Of a stretch of DNA of 64,000 nucleotides, positions 35,995 to 47,935 are shown one piece after another. Under the pieces are notes generated by a model. The model was not told the origin of the DNA, did no database searches, and saw only the letters and a program-made list of their open reading frames with translations. Position 1 is the first letter of the stretch, and every line of letters begins with the position of its first letter. This DNA comes from Adiantum capillus-veneris (lineage: Eukaryota > Streptophyta > Polypodiopsida > Polypodiales > Pteridaceae), in contig CM043954.1 in assembly GCA_014529385.2 (NCBI GenBank), forward strand, positions 90,857,747 through 90,921,746. The letters run 5' to 3'. The translations under genes and the position numbers were made by a program.

Positions 35995-36203
35995 GATGTC
36001 GAGCTCTACATCTTGAGCTGGCATCCACTACGGGTCTTGGCCGCTTACGACATTTACTCACTGGCGCGTTAGGTGATCGACACGGAGGATCTCTGCCAAT
36101 GATTCTATAGCTGGACTACACTTATAGTGCCAGCCTAGTACGCTTCTAGCGAGCTCACACTTAGTGACCGCATGTACATATGTGCTACTTTTCAGTTTTA
36201 GCA
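35989..36203 (+). repeat. 3' LTR of Copia-A
   Basis: Matches 31253-31467 with seven differences, all transitions. Beyond 36207 the similarity to the 5' copy ends. Gypsy gag resumes in frame only near 36300, so 36208-36300 is of uncertain origin. Confidence 0.85.
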
Positions 36204-36299
36204 CTTAGTCATTTTGTACTCTCTTTTCTGTGAGAAGAAGAAGAAGCTTTCCATCTCTGTGTGCTTTGTGCTTGTCTTGTGTAGCTCTCTTGCATCCTC

Positions 36300-37160
36300 A
36301 TTCTCAAAGAGGGAGGGAAGAGCATCTCTTTCCTTACCTACGATGGCACCTTTGGTGCTATGGACAATGTCTTGGCCTTTATCCAACCATTCACTGTGGT
36401 GTTTGGAAAATGAGGGCTTCATGGAGTCCTCTAAGCTACACCATGTAGGTACGCACTTTCAAAAGTTCGCCAGGCAATGGTGGTCTAGCCTACGGGAAAA
36501 CGGTGAAGCTCCACAAACATGGAAATCTTTAAAAGCTTCCATTATGAAGTAGTTCTTGGCCACCGATGCCTTAGACAAAGTACTCACTGAATGGTGAAGC
36601 TTGAATCTCTCTCCCTATGAATCCATTCACAAATATGTAGACAAGTTTTGGGACCTACATCTCAAAGCCGCTGTCTTCAAAAAGATGGATTTTAAAGAGA
36701 AAAAGCAACAATTCTGTGTGGGCTTAAGTGAAGAAATGGTGGAGTAAACTCCCAAAGGCCACGCACCATATCCGTGGTTATACACCATACTATGGTGGCT
36801 TCTCGAATCAATTTCCAAACAAGGGCTAAGAGAAATTCTAAGCCCACAAAAAACAAGGGTTCCAATGAGCCTAAGGGGAAGGACAATGTCCAAAAGTCTC
36901 CTAAGGGAAATTCCAATAACAACAAAGAAGGGAGTTTACAAAGGCAAAAACAAACTCTCTCCTGAAGAGCTTGAGAGTTATCGCAAGGATAACCGTTGTT
37001 TCAAGTGTAGCGAGCAAGGGCATGCATACCGCGCTTGTCTCCAAAAGAACACCTGCGGAGCACCTGCCATGAGCCTCCTAGAGCTACCTTGGTCGAAATC
37101 CAAGAAGAGGAAGCTCGCCACAAAGGATCTCCTCTATGCCATGCTTGGGGAAAGGTAAGA
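36300..37160 (+). pseudogene. Gypsy gag, C-terminal part, after the Copia-A insertion
   Basis: Gag core resumes with GGKSISFLTYDGTFGAM, then LHHVGTHFQKFARQWWSSL and SPYESIHKYVDKFWDLHLKA. This is the classic plant Gypsy gag (tryptophan-rich RQWW motif). An intact CCHC knuckle, CFKCSEQGHAYRAC, lies at 36997-37038. Stops lie at 36550-36552, 36594-36596 and 36745-36747, and frameshifts near 36408 and 36760. The frame also shifts between the knuckle and the protease. Confidence 0.82.
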
Positions 37161-40100
37161 GAACATGATGCTTTTATTCTCTCTGACCCTGGTTCTACTC
37201 ACAATTTCATATCCACAGAGTTGGCCACCAAGCTAGGCATCCAAGCCTATGAGATGGGAGATGTCCTACCCCCGCAGATGGTGCTTTCAAGGGGCAAGAA
37301 GCTTCAGTCACTCCCTTAATCGGGAAATTGAGTCTCCATGTCCAAAGCTATGTGGAAAAAGAGGACTTCTTTATCTCTCCTCTCAAGCATGAGGATGTAA
37401 TCCTAGGGGCACCATGGCTTGATCACATGGCTACCAATGTTAAATTCCCTGAAAGGAAAATCTACTTTAAGTACAGGGAAAAAGATATGTACATGGATGC
37501 TAAGGAAATGGGTAACACCATACCCATTGTAGATACGTAAGCTTTCAATAAGTCAATAAAGAGCTCTATTTCCGTGCACATGATTTTTGTTAAAGATTCT
37601 CAAAATGAACCTAATGTTTTAGCAAAAGAAAATATAAACAACCACAAGGAATTAGAGTTATCCAATTTTCTCAAGGGGTTTCAAGATGTCTTTATTGACG
37701 ACATCCCTTGTGAACTACCTCCTAGACGAGGCAATGATGACCATGCAATTGGACTTCTTCGAGGAAATTCACCGCCTAATAAACCTCCTTATAGAGTTTC
37801 TCAAGCTCAAAAAGAGGAGATCATGCGGCAACTGCATGAGTTAGTTGAGAAGGGCATGGTTAGGCCTAGCTCATCTCCATTTTGCTCACCTGTGTTATTA
37901 GTGCAAAAGAAAGACGACACATATTATATGTGTGTCGACTATAGAGCACTAAATAGGATCACCATCAAGAATAGGTTTCCTGTTCCACGGGTAGAAGACC
38001 TATTTGATAAGGTACAAGGGTCCACCTACTTCAGTAGGATTGACCAAAAAAGTGGCTACCATCAAGTAAAGATAGTTGATCAAGATATTGTAAAGACCAC
38101 ATTTTGCACTATGTTTGGTCTTAACGAATACATTGTCATGCCTTTCGGCTTGACCAATGCACCAACCACATTCAACCGCTTGATGGAGAAGCTATTAAGG
38201 CCTCACCAAACCTTTACTCGAGTATTCTTTGATGATATTATCATCTACTCTAATTCACTAGATGAACACAAGCAACACCTCCAGGTACTATTTCAAGTCT
38301 TAAGAGAGAATAAACTTTATGTTAATCGAAAGAAAAGTGTGTTTTTCTTACAAGAGATTTAGTATTTAGGTCACATTATCTCTCAAGATGGCATCCGAAT
38401 GGATCCATCAAAGCTAGAGGTAATAAAAGGATGGCCTAAACCAAGGAATCTTCATGAACTGAGAAGCTTTATAGGTATGTGTGCATACTATAGACGCTTC
38501 ATAGAAAAGTTCTCACAATTGCAGGACCATTACATGACCTAACAAAGAAAAACGTTAGGTATACATGGTCTGCCAAGGAGAACAATGCTTTCAAAAAACT
38601 TAAAGAAAAGCTTATCTCTCAACCTGTGCTTACACTGCCAAATCTCTCAACGCCATTTGAGGTCCAATGTGACGCTTGTGGTGATTGCCTTGGAGCTGTT
38701 TAGCTCCAAGAAGGGCACGCCATAGCCTATGAAAGTCGAAGGCTCGAGGCACGGCATAGCCTATGAAAGTTGAAGGCTCGACCCTGTTAAGCAAGCTCTA
38801 GGCATTTATGAAAAGGAACTCCTTGCAGTTCTACATGCCTTAGACTCATGGAAGCACTATTTATTGGGGACTCTTTTCATTTTGTGGATGGATCACCAAC
38901 GTCTTAAGTACTTCATGACACAGACCAAGTTCTCCGACAAACAAATAAGGTGGACAAATTTCCTTTTGCAATTTCATTTTTATATTGCTCACGCTGATGG
39001 CAAGCATAATAAAGTAGCCGATGCACTATCAAGACGGCCGAGAGTGAATGCGGTTTCCATAGCAACTCACAATGATCTATCTTCTATGATAGATAAGTAT
39101 GCTATTGATCACGATTTTAGAGATTTGATTTCAGCCCTAGCATTAGGGAAGAAAGAGGAACCATTTACCTTACAAGATGGTTATCTTATCTATGGCAATA
39201 GACTATGTGTTACTAGCTCACTACATGAGAAAGTAATGTATGAATCTCATGCTCCTCCTTATGCGGGGCATAGAGGGATTCAGTCTACCCTAAAAGGGAT
39301 TGAAACATATTTCTATTGGCCTACCATGAAAGCAAACATGCAAGAGTATGTTTCTAAATCTGTGGTATGCCAAAATACAAAATTTGACAGAGGGAAGCAC
39401 CCTTGATTGCTTCAATCTTTGCCAATCCCTAATTCACCATGGGAGAGCATATCCATGTATTTTATCTTTAGATTGCCTAATTCTATCCATGGGAGTAAAA
39501 GAATATGGACGATAGTAGACAGGTTCAGTAAACAAACTCATTTTACACCTGTCAAAAAGACTATCAAAGCCCATCAAATGGCAACCCTCTTCATTTCACA
39601 AATCTTCAAGTACCATGTCTTGCCAATGTCCATAGTGTCGGATAGAGATCCTAGAATGACCAGTAATTTCTGGAAAGGTCTCTTTGAGAATTTAGGGACA
39701 AGGCTAAATTTCTCTTTGGCCTATCACACCCGCAAACGGATGGCCAAAGTGAAATAGCTAACCTAACAATTCTTGATCTACTAAAAGCCTATGTAAGGAA
39801 AGTAGATCAAAGATCCCAATGGGAGAAGTACTTACCCTTAGTGGAGTATGCCTACAATAACACTGTGCATACTTCCACGGGAAAAGCACCTTTCGAGGTA
39901 ATTGAGGGAAGATCCAAAAGTCCCTTGCTTCTTAAGGTACACACGAAGATCTTCACTGCAGATGAGTATAGCCGAGACGTACAAGAATCTTTCCAAAAGA
40001 TTAAGGAGGCTATCTCTATCTCACAAAAAATGCAAAAGACTGCTGATAAGCACAAAAGAGCCCAAGCCTTTAAAGAAAATGATTGGGTCTTACTTAAATT

Positions 40101-40540
40101 TCCCAAGGCCTCGATTAAGGCACACGACGAGCAAGAATCCTACGGGACACCAAAAGTACTATGCTAAATTAGCAAAAGGTTACTATGGTCCCTTCTAGAT
40201 TCTTAGAACAATCAATGAGATGAAAGGGCATCAACTCAAGTTGCCCAACCATTGGCTCATACACAATGATTTCCATGTGAGCCTACAAAAGCCTTACAAA
40301 GGAGAGCCACCTCAAGAACCAACTAATGAAGACCCACCGGAGATCGAGGACCAAGAAGAGGTGCTGCAACCCGAGTCCATTCTCCGACATGAAGACAAGG
40401 TATTAAGAGGTGGTAAGACTATCCGATGATATCTTATTAAGTTTAAGAATTATCCTTTTGAAGATGCTGGATGGATGCAAGGCATACAATTAAAGGATAA
40501 CCTAAACCTTGTCAATTCTTACTATGCTTCCCTAGAGTAA
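37161..40540 (+). pseudogene. Gypsy pol (protease, RT, RNase H, integrase, chromodomain-like tail), broken
   Basis: The protease has SDPGSTHNFIS at 37182-37214 (DSG expected). Reverse transcriptase (37574-38500) has FCSPVLLVQKKD, YRALNRITIKNRFPVPR, MPFGLTNAP and the catalytic box FFDD at 38225-38236; a TAG at 38360-38362 replaces a glutamate. RNase H (EVQCDACGDCLGAV) is disrupted by a stop and a 34-bp tandem duplication at 38714-38781. The integrase zinc finger has lost its first Cys (SKSVVCQ). The first catalytic Asp is Tyr (SMYF, codon 39458-39460), the second is kept (VSDRDPRMTS), and the third motif (DGQSEI) lies past a frameshift. The C-terminus (PESILRHEDKVLR ... FKNYPFEDAGWM) is chromodomain-like, which would steer integration to marked chromatin. 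The final stop is at 40538-40540. Confidence 0.9.
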
Positions 40541-40880
40541 GCAAATGTACAAATGTTTAAAATGAATAAAGTTTTTGTCTTACAAGACTCTCTTTTTCTT
40601 TATTGTGCACAAATGTGAAGTAGTATGCATGCTTAGAATCAAGTTTGCGGAGACGACGTCTCCCAAACACCAAGTAGAGCTTGTCACTCTACCATGGAAG
40701 ATTGATAGGACTAATGTGCAGACATGCTTGCGGCAGCTTAGGCTCTCAAGCGCCAAATGGACTGGTCATCCATTTTGGAACGATGTCGTAGGGTAACATA
40801 GGGATCCTCTACCCGCTAGAAAAAGGACTAATGAATAGGCTTTATCTTCTCTACTGCATAGTCGAGGACGACTATGATTT
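40541..40880 (+). other. 3' untranslated region of the Gypsy element
   Basis: Between the pol stop and the 3' LTR. No gene recognised. It includes AATAAAGTTTTTGTC near 40565. The 40575-40796 open frame has no family similarity I recognise. Confidence 0.6.
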
Positions 40881-40894
40881 CAAGCGAGAGGTAA
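40881..40894 (+). other. Polypurine tract of the Gypsy element
   Basis: CAAGCGAGAGGTAA directly before the TGTCAT start of the 3' LTR. Confidence 0.75.
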
Positions 40895-42596
<1,702 letters not shown>

Positions 42597-42773
42597 TTGT
42601 AGTTCATTTTGCCGGTGAGTATGTGTATACGTCGGGACAAGAAAGTCAGGGACGCGATTTTCAAACTAGGAGAGCTAGTAAGGTATACCACAGGACTCCA
42701 CTCAACCACACCTTTTTTATGTACACAATAATTTCAACTAGCACTTAGTGCATCCTTGTTCTCTTTCTTGCAG

Positions 42774-43452
42774 TTTTGTGAGCTCCCAGGAAACCAAAAT
42801 AGATGCTATCCTTGCTGCTCAAACACTTGTAACAAAAACTGTGTGTGCCATTGAAGATGCATTTCCTTGATCGCTCCTTCTTAGTCAAATTCACCTCTTG
42901 GTTCACGTGGTGGAGGAGATTGCTGTATGTGGAGTAGTGCACGCACGATGGATGTTCTTCTTAGAGAGGTTTGTAAAGACTCTCAAATATTTTGTGCGGC
43001 TACGGTCACTAACCATAGGCATGTATGGCCGAAAGGTGGATCGTCTAAGAGGCATTTATTTACATATCACAAGTTGATCCTTCAATGCCTCGCATGTGGT
43101 TAGACGAGGAAGATGCAAGGATGACTTCACACTTGCCAAATGGAAAGGGAAAACTACTTAACATGGACTTGAATCTATCCCGAGTGGTCAATAACTTTTG
43201 TATTCTCAATGCAAAGATTATGACCAAGTGGGTTGACTTGTGGACAGTGGCTAAGGCAAGGCGTTTGCAAGAGAGAGAAGCATGGAAACAGGCACATGGA
43301 GGAAGGAGGGCACCCCCAGTGCCTAGACACATTGCATGTTTCCCAGATCTCATTAGCGTCGAGTGGATTCAAGAGAGAATGACCGATGCAAAAGCGCGCG
43401 GAGAAGACATCACCAACAAAGAATGGAGTATGCACGAGGCTACGTACCAAAG
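42774..43452 (+). pseudogene. CACTA transposase, DUF4218 region
   Basis: After a T-rich intron-like stretch and acceptor TTTCTTGCAG, the frame reads AIEDAFP, stop, SLLLSQIHLLVHVVEEIAVC and ARWMFFLERFVKTLKYFVR. This is DUF4218, whose relatives carry FPPSFFDIMVHL, LVHLVEE and RWMYPFERYLKTLK. A frameshift follows, then MAERWIV, stop, EAFIYISQ (AEGYIVEEALTF in relatives). The frame 43085-43456 continues with the linker (MPRMWLDEEDARMTSHLPNG, VVNNFCILNAKIMTKWVDLW) and ends at a GTAGAG donor at 43453. The downstream intron was the target of Copia-B. Confidence 0.75.
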
Positions 43453-43531
43453 GTAGAGTACTTACATACCTAAACCATATTGTAAATTTTTTTCTTGAAA
43501 TTATCTTGTATTTGATAAAAGATATTTTTCT

Positions 43532-43536
43532 ATTTT
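43532..43536. repeat. Target-site duplication, left copy, of Copia-B
   Basis: TATTT, matched exactly by 59748-59752. Confidence 0.88.
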
Positions 43537-43762
43537 GTTGGAATTAGGGTTGCAGAGAAACGCACACAACTTGGAGAAGACGAAGGAAGCTCAAGGCACA
43601 CAATAGAGAGTGTATTACTTAGTGTGCAACGGAAAGATAGATAGCCCTAGAGTGATGGGCGTATATACAATGCACGGGGGGAAAAACCTCCTGAAGAGGG
43701 AAAAAATGTCTCGGCGGTCCTAGTGTGCTCACACACATCACTACCACATGTATATGGTAACA
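43537..43762 (-). repeat. 3' LTR of Copia-B
   Basis: On the plus strand TGTTGGAATTAGGGTTGCAG to TATGGTAACA; matches 59523-59747. The ends TGTTGG and GGTAACA form a short inverted repeat. Confidence 0.93.
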
Positions 43763-43772
43763 AATCCCCCCT
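43763..43772 (-). other. Polypurine tract of Copia-B
   Basis: On the minus strand AGGGGGGATT directly before the 3' LTR. Confidence 0.8.
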
Positions 43773-43837
43773 GGAGTGATGCGGTGAACGAGAGATGGCA
43801 CATGAGTAAAGGGAAGTGCCATGCCCTGAGGACATGA

Positions 43838-46249
43838 TCAGTCCACAAATGGGAGTAAGCCCAAAGCTTTGCGGAAAGCTTCAAGCTTCTCACGAGACAA
43901 TGCCTTTGTGAAAAGATCTGCAAGGTTGTCTTGTGTTGGCACATAAGCCAAGCTGATCTCTCTTGCTGAGAGCCTCTCCCTGACATAGTGGTAATGCACC
44001 TCAATGTGCTTTGTGTGAGCATCAAAAACTGGGTTCCTCGCAACTGCCAATGCGCTCTGACTATTAGTGTAGATAGTGTTGGCAGTGTCCTATCCAACAC
44101 CCAAATCAGCCCATAAGGCGTCTGAGCCATACACACTCAACCGTTGCTGTGAAGACTGCCCTGTACTCAGCCTCACAACTCGAAGTGGCCATAGTAGGTT
44201 GCTTCTTGCTCAACCATGATATACATGAACTACCAAGCATGAAACAAAAACCACTTGTGGACACTCACGCGTCAAAACAACCAACCCAATCTGAGACCGA
44301 AAAAGCATGCAAGTTTGGCGGCAATGATCCCCCCTTGGGATAAAACAAGCCAAGATGTAAAGTGCCACTGAGGTAGCGGAAAATCCTCTTGACAGCCTGC
44401 CAATGCTTAGACCCTGGGCTATGCATAAATTTGCTGACCTGTGAGACTGCAAACTGAATATCCGGCCTCGTGTTGCATACATAAATGAGGCAGCCACCAA
44501 CAACAGTTTGGTAAAGAGTGATATCAGCAGGATTGCCAGCATCATGTAGACTCAACTTCAAACCTGTTTCCATGGGAGTGGTAATAGGTTTGCAATCCCC
44601 AAGTCTCTATGTCTCTCATAGAGCCTTAAATTCAGCAATATGTCTCTCATTTGGTCCAGTGACCAACAAATCATCAACATAAAGAACCACAATGAGAAGT
44701 ACATCACCCTCACGCTTTACATACAATGTGATTTACATACAATGTGCTTTCTGTTGGACTGTTGGACTGTTGGAGTGTCAGCTTTCTCATACCAAGCACG
44801 AGGAGATTGCTTCAACCCATACAAGCCTTATTACATTTGCACACTTTGTCCTCTTGTCCTTTTATGACAAAACCGCGAGGCTGCGTTACATAAACTTCCT
44901 CAAATATGTTACCATTCAAGAAAGCAGTAACAATGTATGATTGATGTACATCCCAACCAAAATGAGCTGCCAATGCACATAGAAAACGCACAGTAGTCAT
45001 ACGACAAGTGGGAGCAAAAGTCTCTTCATAATCTATGCCTTTTTGCTGTGCATAACCCTTTGCAACAAGTCAAGCCTTATGGCAATCGATCTCACCATCC
45101 GGCTTGCGTTTCAACTTGTAAACGCACTTTGTACCAATGGCCTTTTTGCCAGGAGGCAAATCACATAAAGTCCATGTGTCATTTTCTATAAGTGTATCAT
45201 ATTCTGATTGCATGGCAGCCATCCAATTTTGTGAATTTTGTGCTTCATCAAAAGACAGAGGCTCCTCAACATCATGTAAGCTAGACATAGCCAAAGCATA
45301 ACAATCTGATGCATAAGATGCATGGCGAGAGCCTGAATGAGTATGGCTAGACAAAGGTGCATCCAATTTACTGTCATGCAAAGTGTGCACCAGCCATTTT
45401 GGCATACCTCTAGCCTGCTCATTTTCAGCCCTTTCCTCATCAAGTACATCATGTACATCTGCATCAGTAATAGGCTGATCTGTAACATTTTCAGAAACCC
45501 CCATAGGCTATACATTTGCCTCATTGGAACTTACATGCGTATTTCCACCACTAAAAAGAGGCAACAAAGTGTCATAAATGTCCTGTGAGCTTACATTACT
45601 GTCTCTAGTACATGACAGCACGAGCTGAATAGAATCTTCCATAAACACTACATCCCGTGAAACCAGAATACATTTTGTTTGCGGATGATACAACATGTAT
45701 CCTTTGCTTTTAGCACTATAACGAACAAAAATACATTTGACAACCTTATCATCCAATTTTCTGCGCTGTGTTTGTGGCACCAAAGCAAATGCCAAACATC
45801 CAAAAACACGCATGTACTCAATAGAAGGCTTTCTATCATGCCATGCTTCATATGGAGTAATAGACTGCAAAGCTTTCGTAGGACACCTGTTAAGTACATA
45901 AGTGGCACACATGATGGCATCAAGCCAAAAAGAATGCGGCAAAGCTTGACTTTTGACCATACATCGTGCCATTTCCGTCAGTGACCTGTTTTTCCTCTCA
46001 GCAACACCATTTTGCTGAGGTGTATAAGGCACTGTACATTGGTGGTTTATCCCACGACTAGCCAGAAATGCATTAAATTCATGAGACATATACTCCCCCC
46101 CTCGATCGGAACGGAGGGTGCCCATAGTACATTTCGAGACATTTTCAGCCATAGCCAAAAATTGTTTGAAGCACATAAAAACTTCGGACTTTGCTTTAAG
46201 CAAAAATACCCATGCATGCTTGGAGAAATCATCAATGAAAGTCACAAAG
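43838..46249 (-). pseudogene. Copia-B pol, C-terminal part (integrase core, RT, RNase H), broken
   Basis: Reading from 46249 down: integrase core TFIDDFSKHAWVF, TLRSDRGGEY and PQQNGVAERKNR (second Asp and Glu kept), then FGCLAFALVPQTQRRKL. The linker passes a stop near 45508. The RT begins WMAAMQSEYDTLIENDTW and GKKAIGTKCVYKLKR. The region usually reading HQMDVKTAFLNG reads [12 protein letters not shown], so the first catalytic Asp appears lost, but YVDDLLV is kept (about 44658-44690). RNase H and the tail follow: RPDIQFAVSQVSKFMHSPG, SCEAEYRAV, ARNPVFDAHTKHIEVHYHYV and NLADLFTKAL, with stop at 43838. Several stops and frameshifts lie between 45070 and 44050. Confidence 0.9.
46245..46249. repeat. 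Target-site duplication, left copy, of Copia-C
   Basis: CAAAG, matched by CGAAG at 57394-57398 with one difference. Taking one copy re-joins the Copia-B integrase frame (LYFV then TFIDDFS). Confidence 0.82.
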
Positions 46250-46508
46250 TGTTAGGTTTAATGGCCATGTGGTCGACCGCCCATCACTAACTGCCACTAA
46301 CCCTAAGTGTACAACTATACACTTGTGTGAGCCACTAACACTAAGTACAATGTGTATTGTGCCTTAGTGCATAAGATAAGGGAAGAAAGAAAGGGGACAT
46401 ACAGTACGTTGGCTCTCCCCCTTCAACCTGTGTGTAGCTATGGTGGTGTGTGTGTGAGTGTGTGAGTGCATATTCTTCTTCTGTTGTGCTCCCAGCTCCT
46501 CCCCATCA
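46250..46508 (+). repeat. 5' LTR of Copia-C
   Basis: TGTTAGGTTTAATGGCCATG to CAGCTCCTCCCCATCA. It contains (GT)n near 46446-46470. Matches 57135-57393. Confidence 0.93.
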
Positions 46509-46510
46509 TC

Positions 46511-46522
46511 TGGTATCAGAGC
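46511..46522 (+). other. Primer-binding site of Copia-C
   Basis: TGGTATCAGAGC, a perfect tRNA-iMet complement, two bases after the LTR. Confidence 0.93.
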
Positions 46523-47240
46523 GGTTTCATTCCCGAAATCGTTTCCGCGCGCGCACACTTTCAAGAGTGCAAACAAGATTCTGATTTCGCCATTGGCAAG
46601 TTCAGCTTCCCGAGAGCGTTCCAGCACCTGCAGTTTTACCCCCCTTTCGGAGCCATTCGAGCCATCAGAAACCCCATTCGAGCTACGGTTCAAGAGCTGA
46701 AATTTTCAGCCCTCTTGTGGTAGTTTGTGCTGCAGTGCTTCCATAGCCAGTTACAGGTACCTTTGCTGCAGTCTCTTCCATCTACGAGAGCCCACAACTC
46801 ATTCGGGAGTGTGTAGCCTCTTTCGGAGTGGCCTCATACACACACATAGAGTGGGAGCTTGACAGCATTGGCTTCGTCGACTACAGGTACAGGTACAGGT
46901 ACAGGTACAGGTACAGGTACAGGTACAGGTACATGTACAGGCTACAAGTTTCAGTGCTTGCGATATTATGGTTCCAGTGGGAGCAGTTGTTTATGCGTAC
47001 ATGCATATGTTGACACTTTTGACAGTGTTTGAGCTCTTTTGAGAGCGGATTGACTCCCCGCAGGGATGTTTAGTTGCAGACACATGCTTTTGACGCCTGT
47101 TTGAGCGTCTTGACAGACTTGTACGTCTTTGTGGATACTGCCATTGTACGCTTTTGTGGAGCCATCTTTTGGCTAGTACGGCAGTCCCGCCCATTTCTGA
47201 GACTTGGTCCGGAAGATAGCCATTTCTGAGACTTGGCTAT
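46523..47240 (+). other. Leader of Copia-C, left part, with (CAGGTA)n hexanucleotide repeat
   Basis: Untranslated leader. At about 46883-46934 the unit CAGGTA repeats eight or nine times, with one unit changed to CATGTA. No gene is recognised. The leader resumes at 52783 after the inverted-terminus element and reaches the gag start at 53134. Confidence 0.7.
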
Positions 47241-47659
47241 ACGTTTTTTGCTGCACATTAGGAGAAATATGAACCTTGCATGGGCCTTGTAAGGAATCCT
47301 AATTTTTAGGGATTAAAGCTAATGGTGTGTAGGGTTAAGGGGACAAGGACATTCAAGAAGCTAGTTTTGAGTAGGCTTTTCTAGCCTTTTTTTAAGACAC
47401 ATGTAGGATCTGGACCTAGGAGGTCACCTTCTCTCTCTAGCTTTTTGAAAGTGAAGGGAGTAAAGAGGTGTGGCCACATCATCAAAAACGTGGATCACTA
47501 AGAGCCAAAATTTGACTTTTTAAAAAAAAAGTTATTTTTACTTATTTTTGACTGAAAACTCCCCCCCAACATATATCCATATCAAAAAAGTATTTTTTGA
47601 CATTTTTTAAAACTTACAAGCACTAAAAGTCCAATTTTTCAAAAAAAAAACTCTCCCAA

Positions 47660-47822
47660 AAAAAAAAACCTTTCTTCTCTCTTCCTCCTCCCTCCTTTCT
47701 CCCTCTCCTCTCCCTCCCTGTCCCTTCTCTCCTCCTCCTCCCCTCTCTCCCTCTCCCCCACTGTCCCCTTCTCTCCTCCCATGTTCCTCCCTCTCCCTCC
47801 CTGCCCCCTTCTCTCCTCCTTC

Positions 47823-47863
<41 letters not shown>

Positions 47864-47935
47864 CCACTACCCCCTTGTCTTCTCCCATGTTCCTCTCTCT
47901 CCCTCCCCCCTCTCTCTTTTCATCCTTTGCTTCCT
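47660..47935. repeat. Pyrimidine-rich tract (CCCTCTCTCC-type) with (CT)n
   Basis: A 270-bp stretch almost all C and T on the plus strand, including (CT)n at about 47826-47861. The Arg/Glu/Gly-rich minus-strand frames over it are repeat translation. A shorter C-rich tract (52570-52600) sits near the other end of the same element. Confidence 0.85.

Larger units (their letters stand above)
31253..36203 (+). mobile_element. Copia-A, a Ty1/Copia retrotransposon nested in the Gypsy gag
   Basis: Two 215-bp LTRs (31253-31467 and 35989-36203) differ at seven positions. A single gag-pol reading region lies between them in the Copia order: gag, protease, integrase, reverse transcriptase, RNase H. A polypurine tract precedes the 3' LTR. 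Gypsy gag sequence lies on both sides. No clean target duplication is seen and the primer site is not clear, so one LTR end may be truncated (see findings). Confidence 0.88.

Noticed and set aside
43085-43456. A free-standing host gene of 123 residues
   Set aside because: Its upstream context is DUF4218 with transposase motifs, and the strand and position fit the CACTA transposase, so it is the linker part of that pseudogene.
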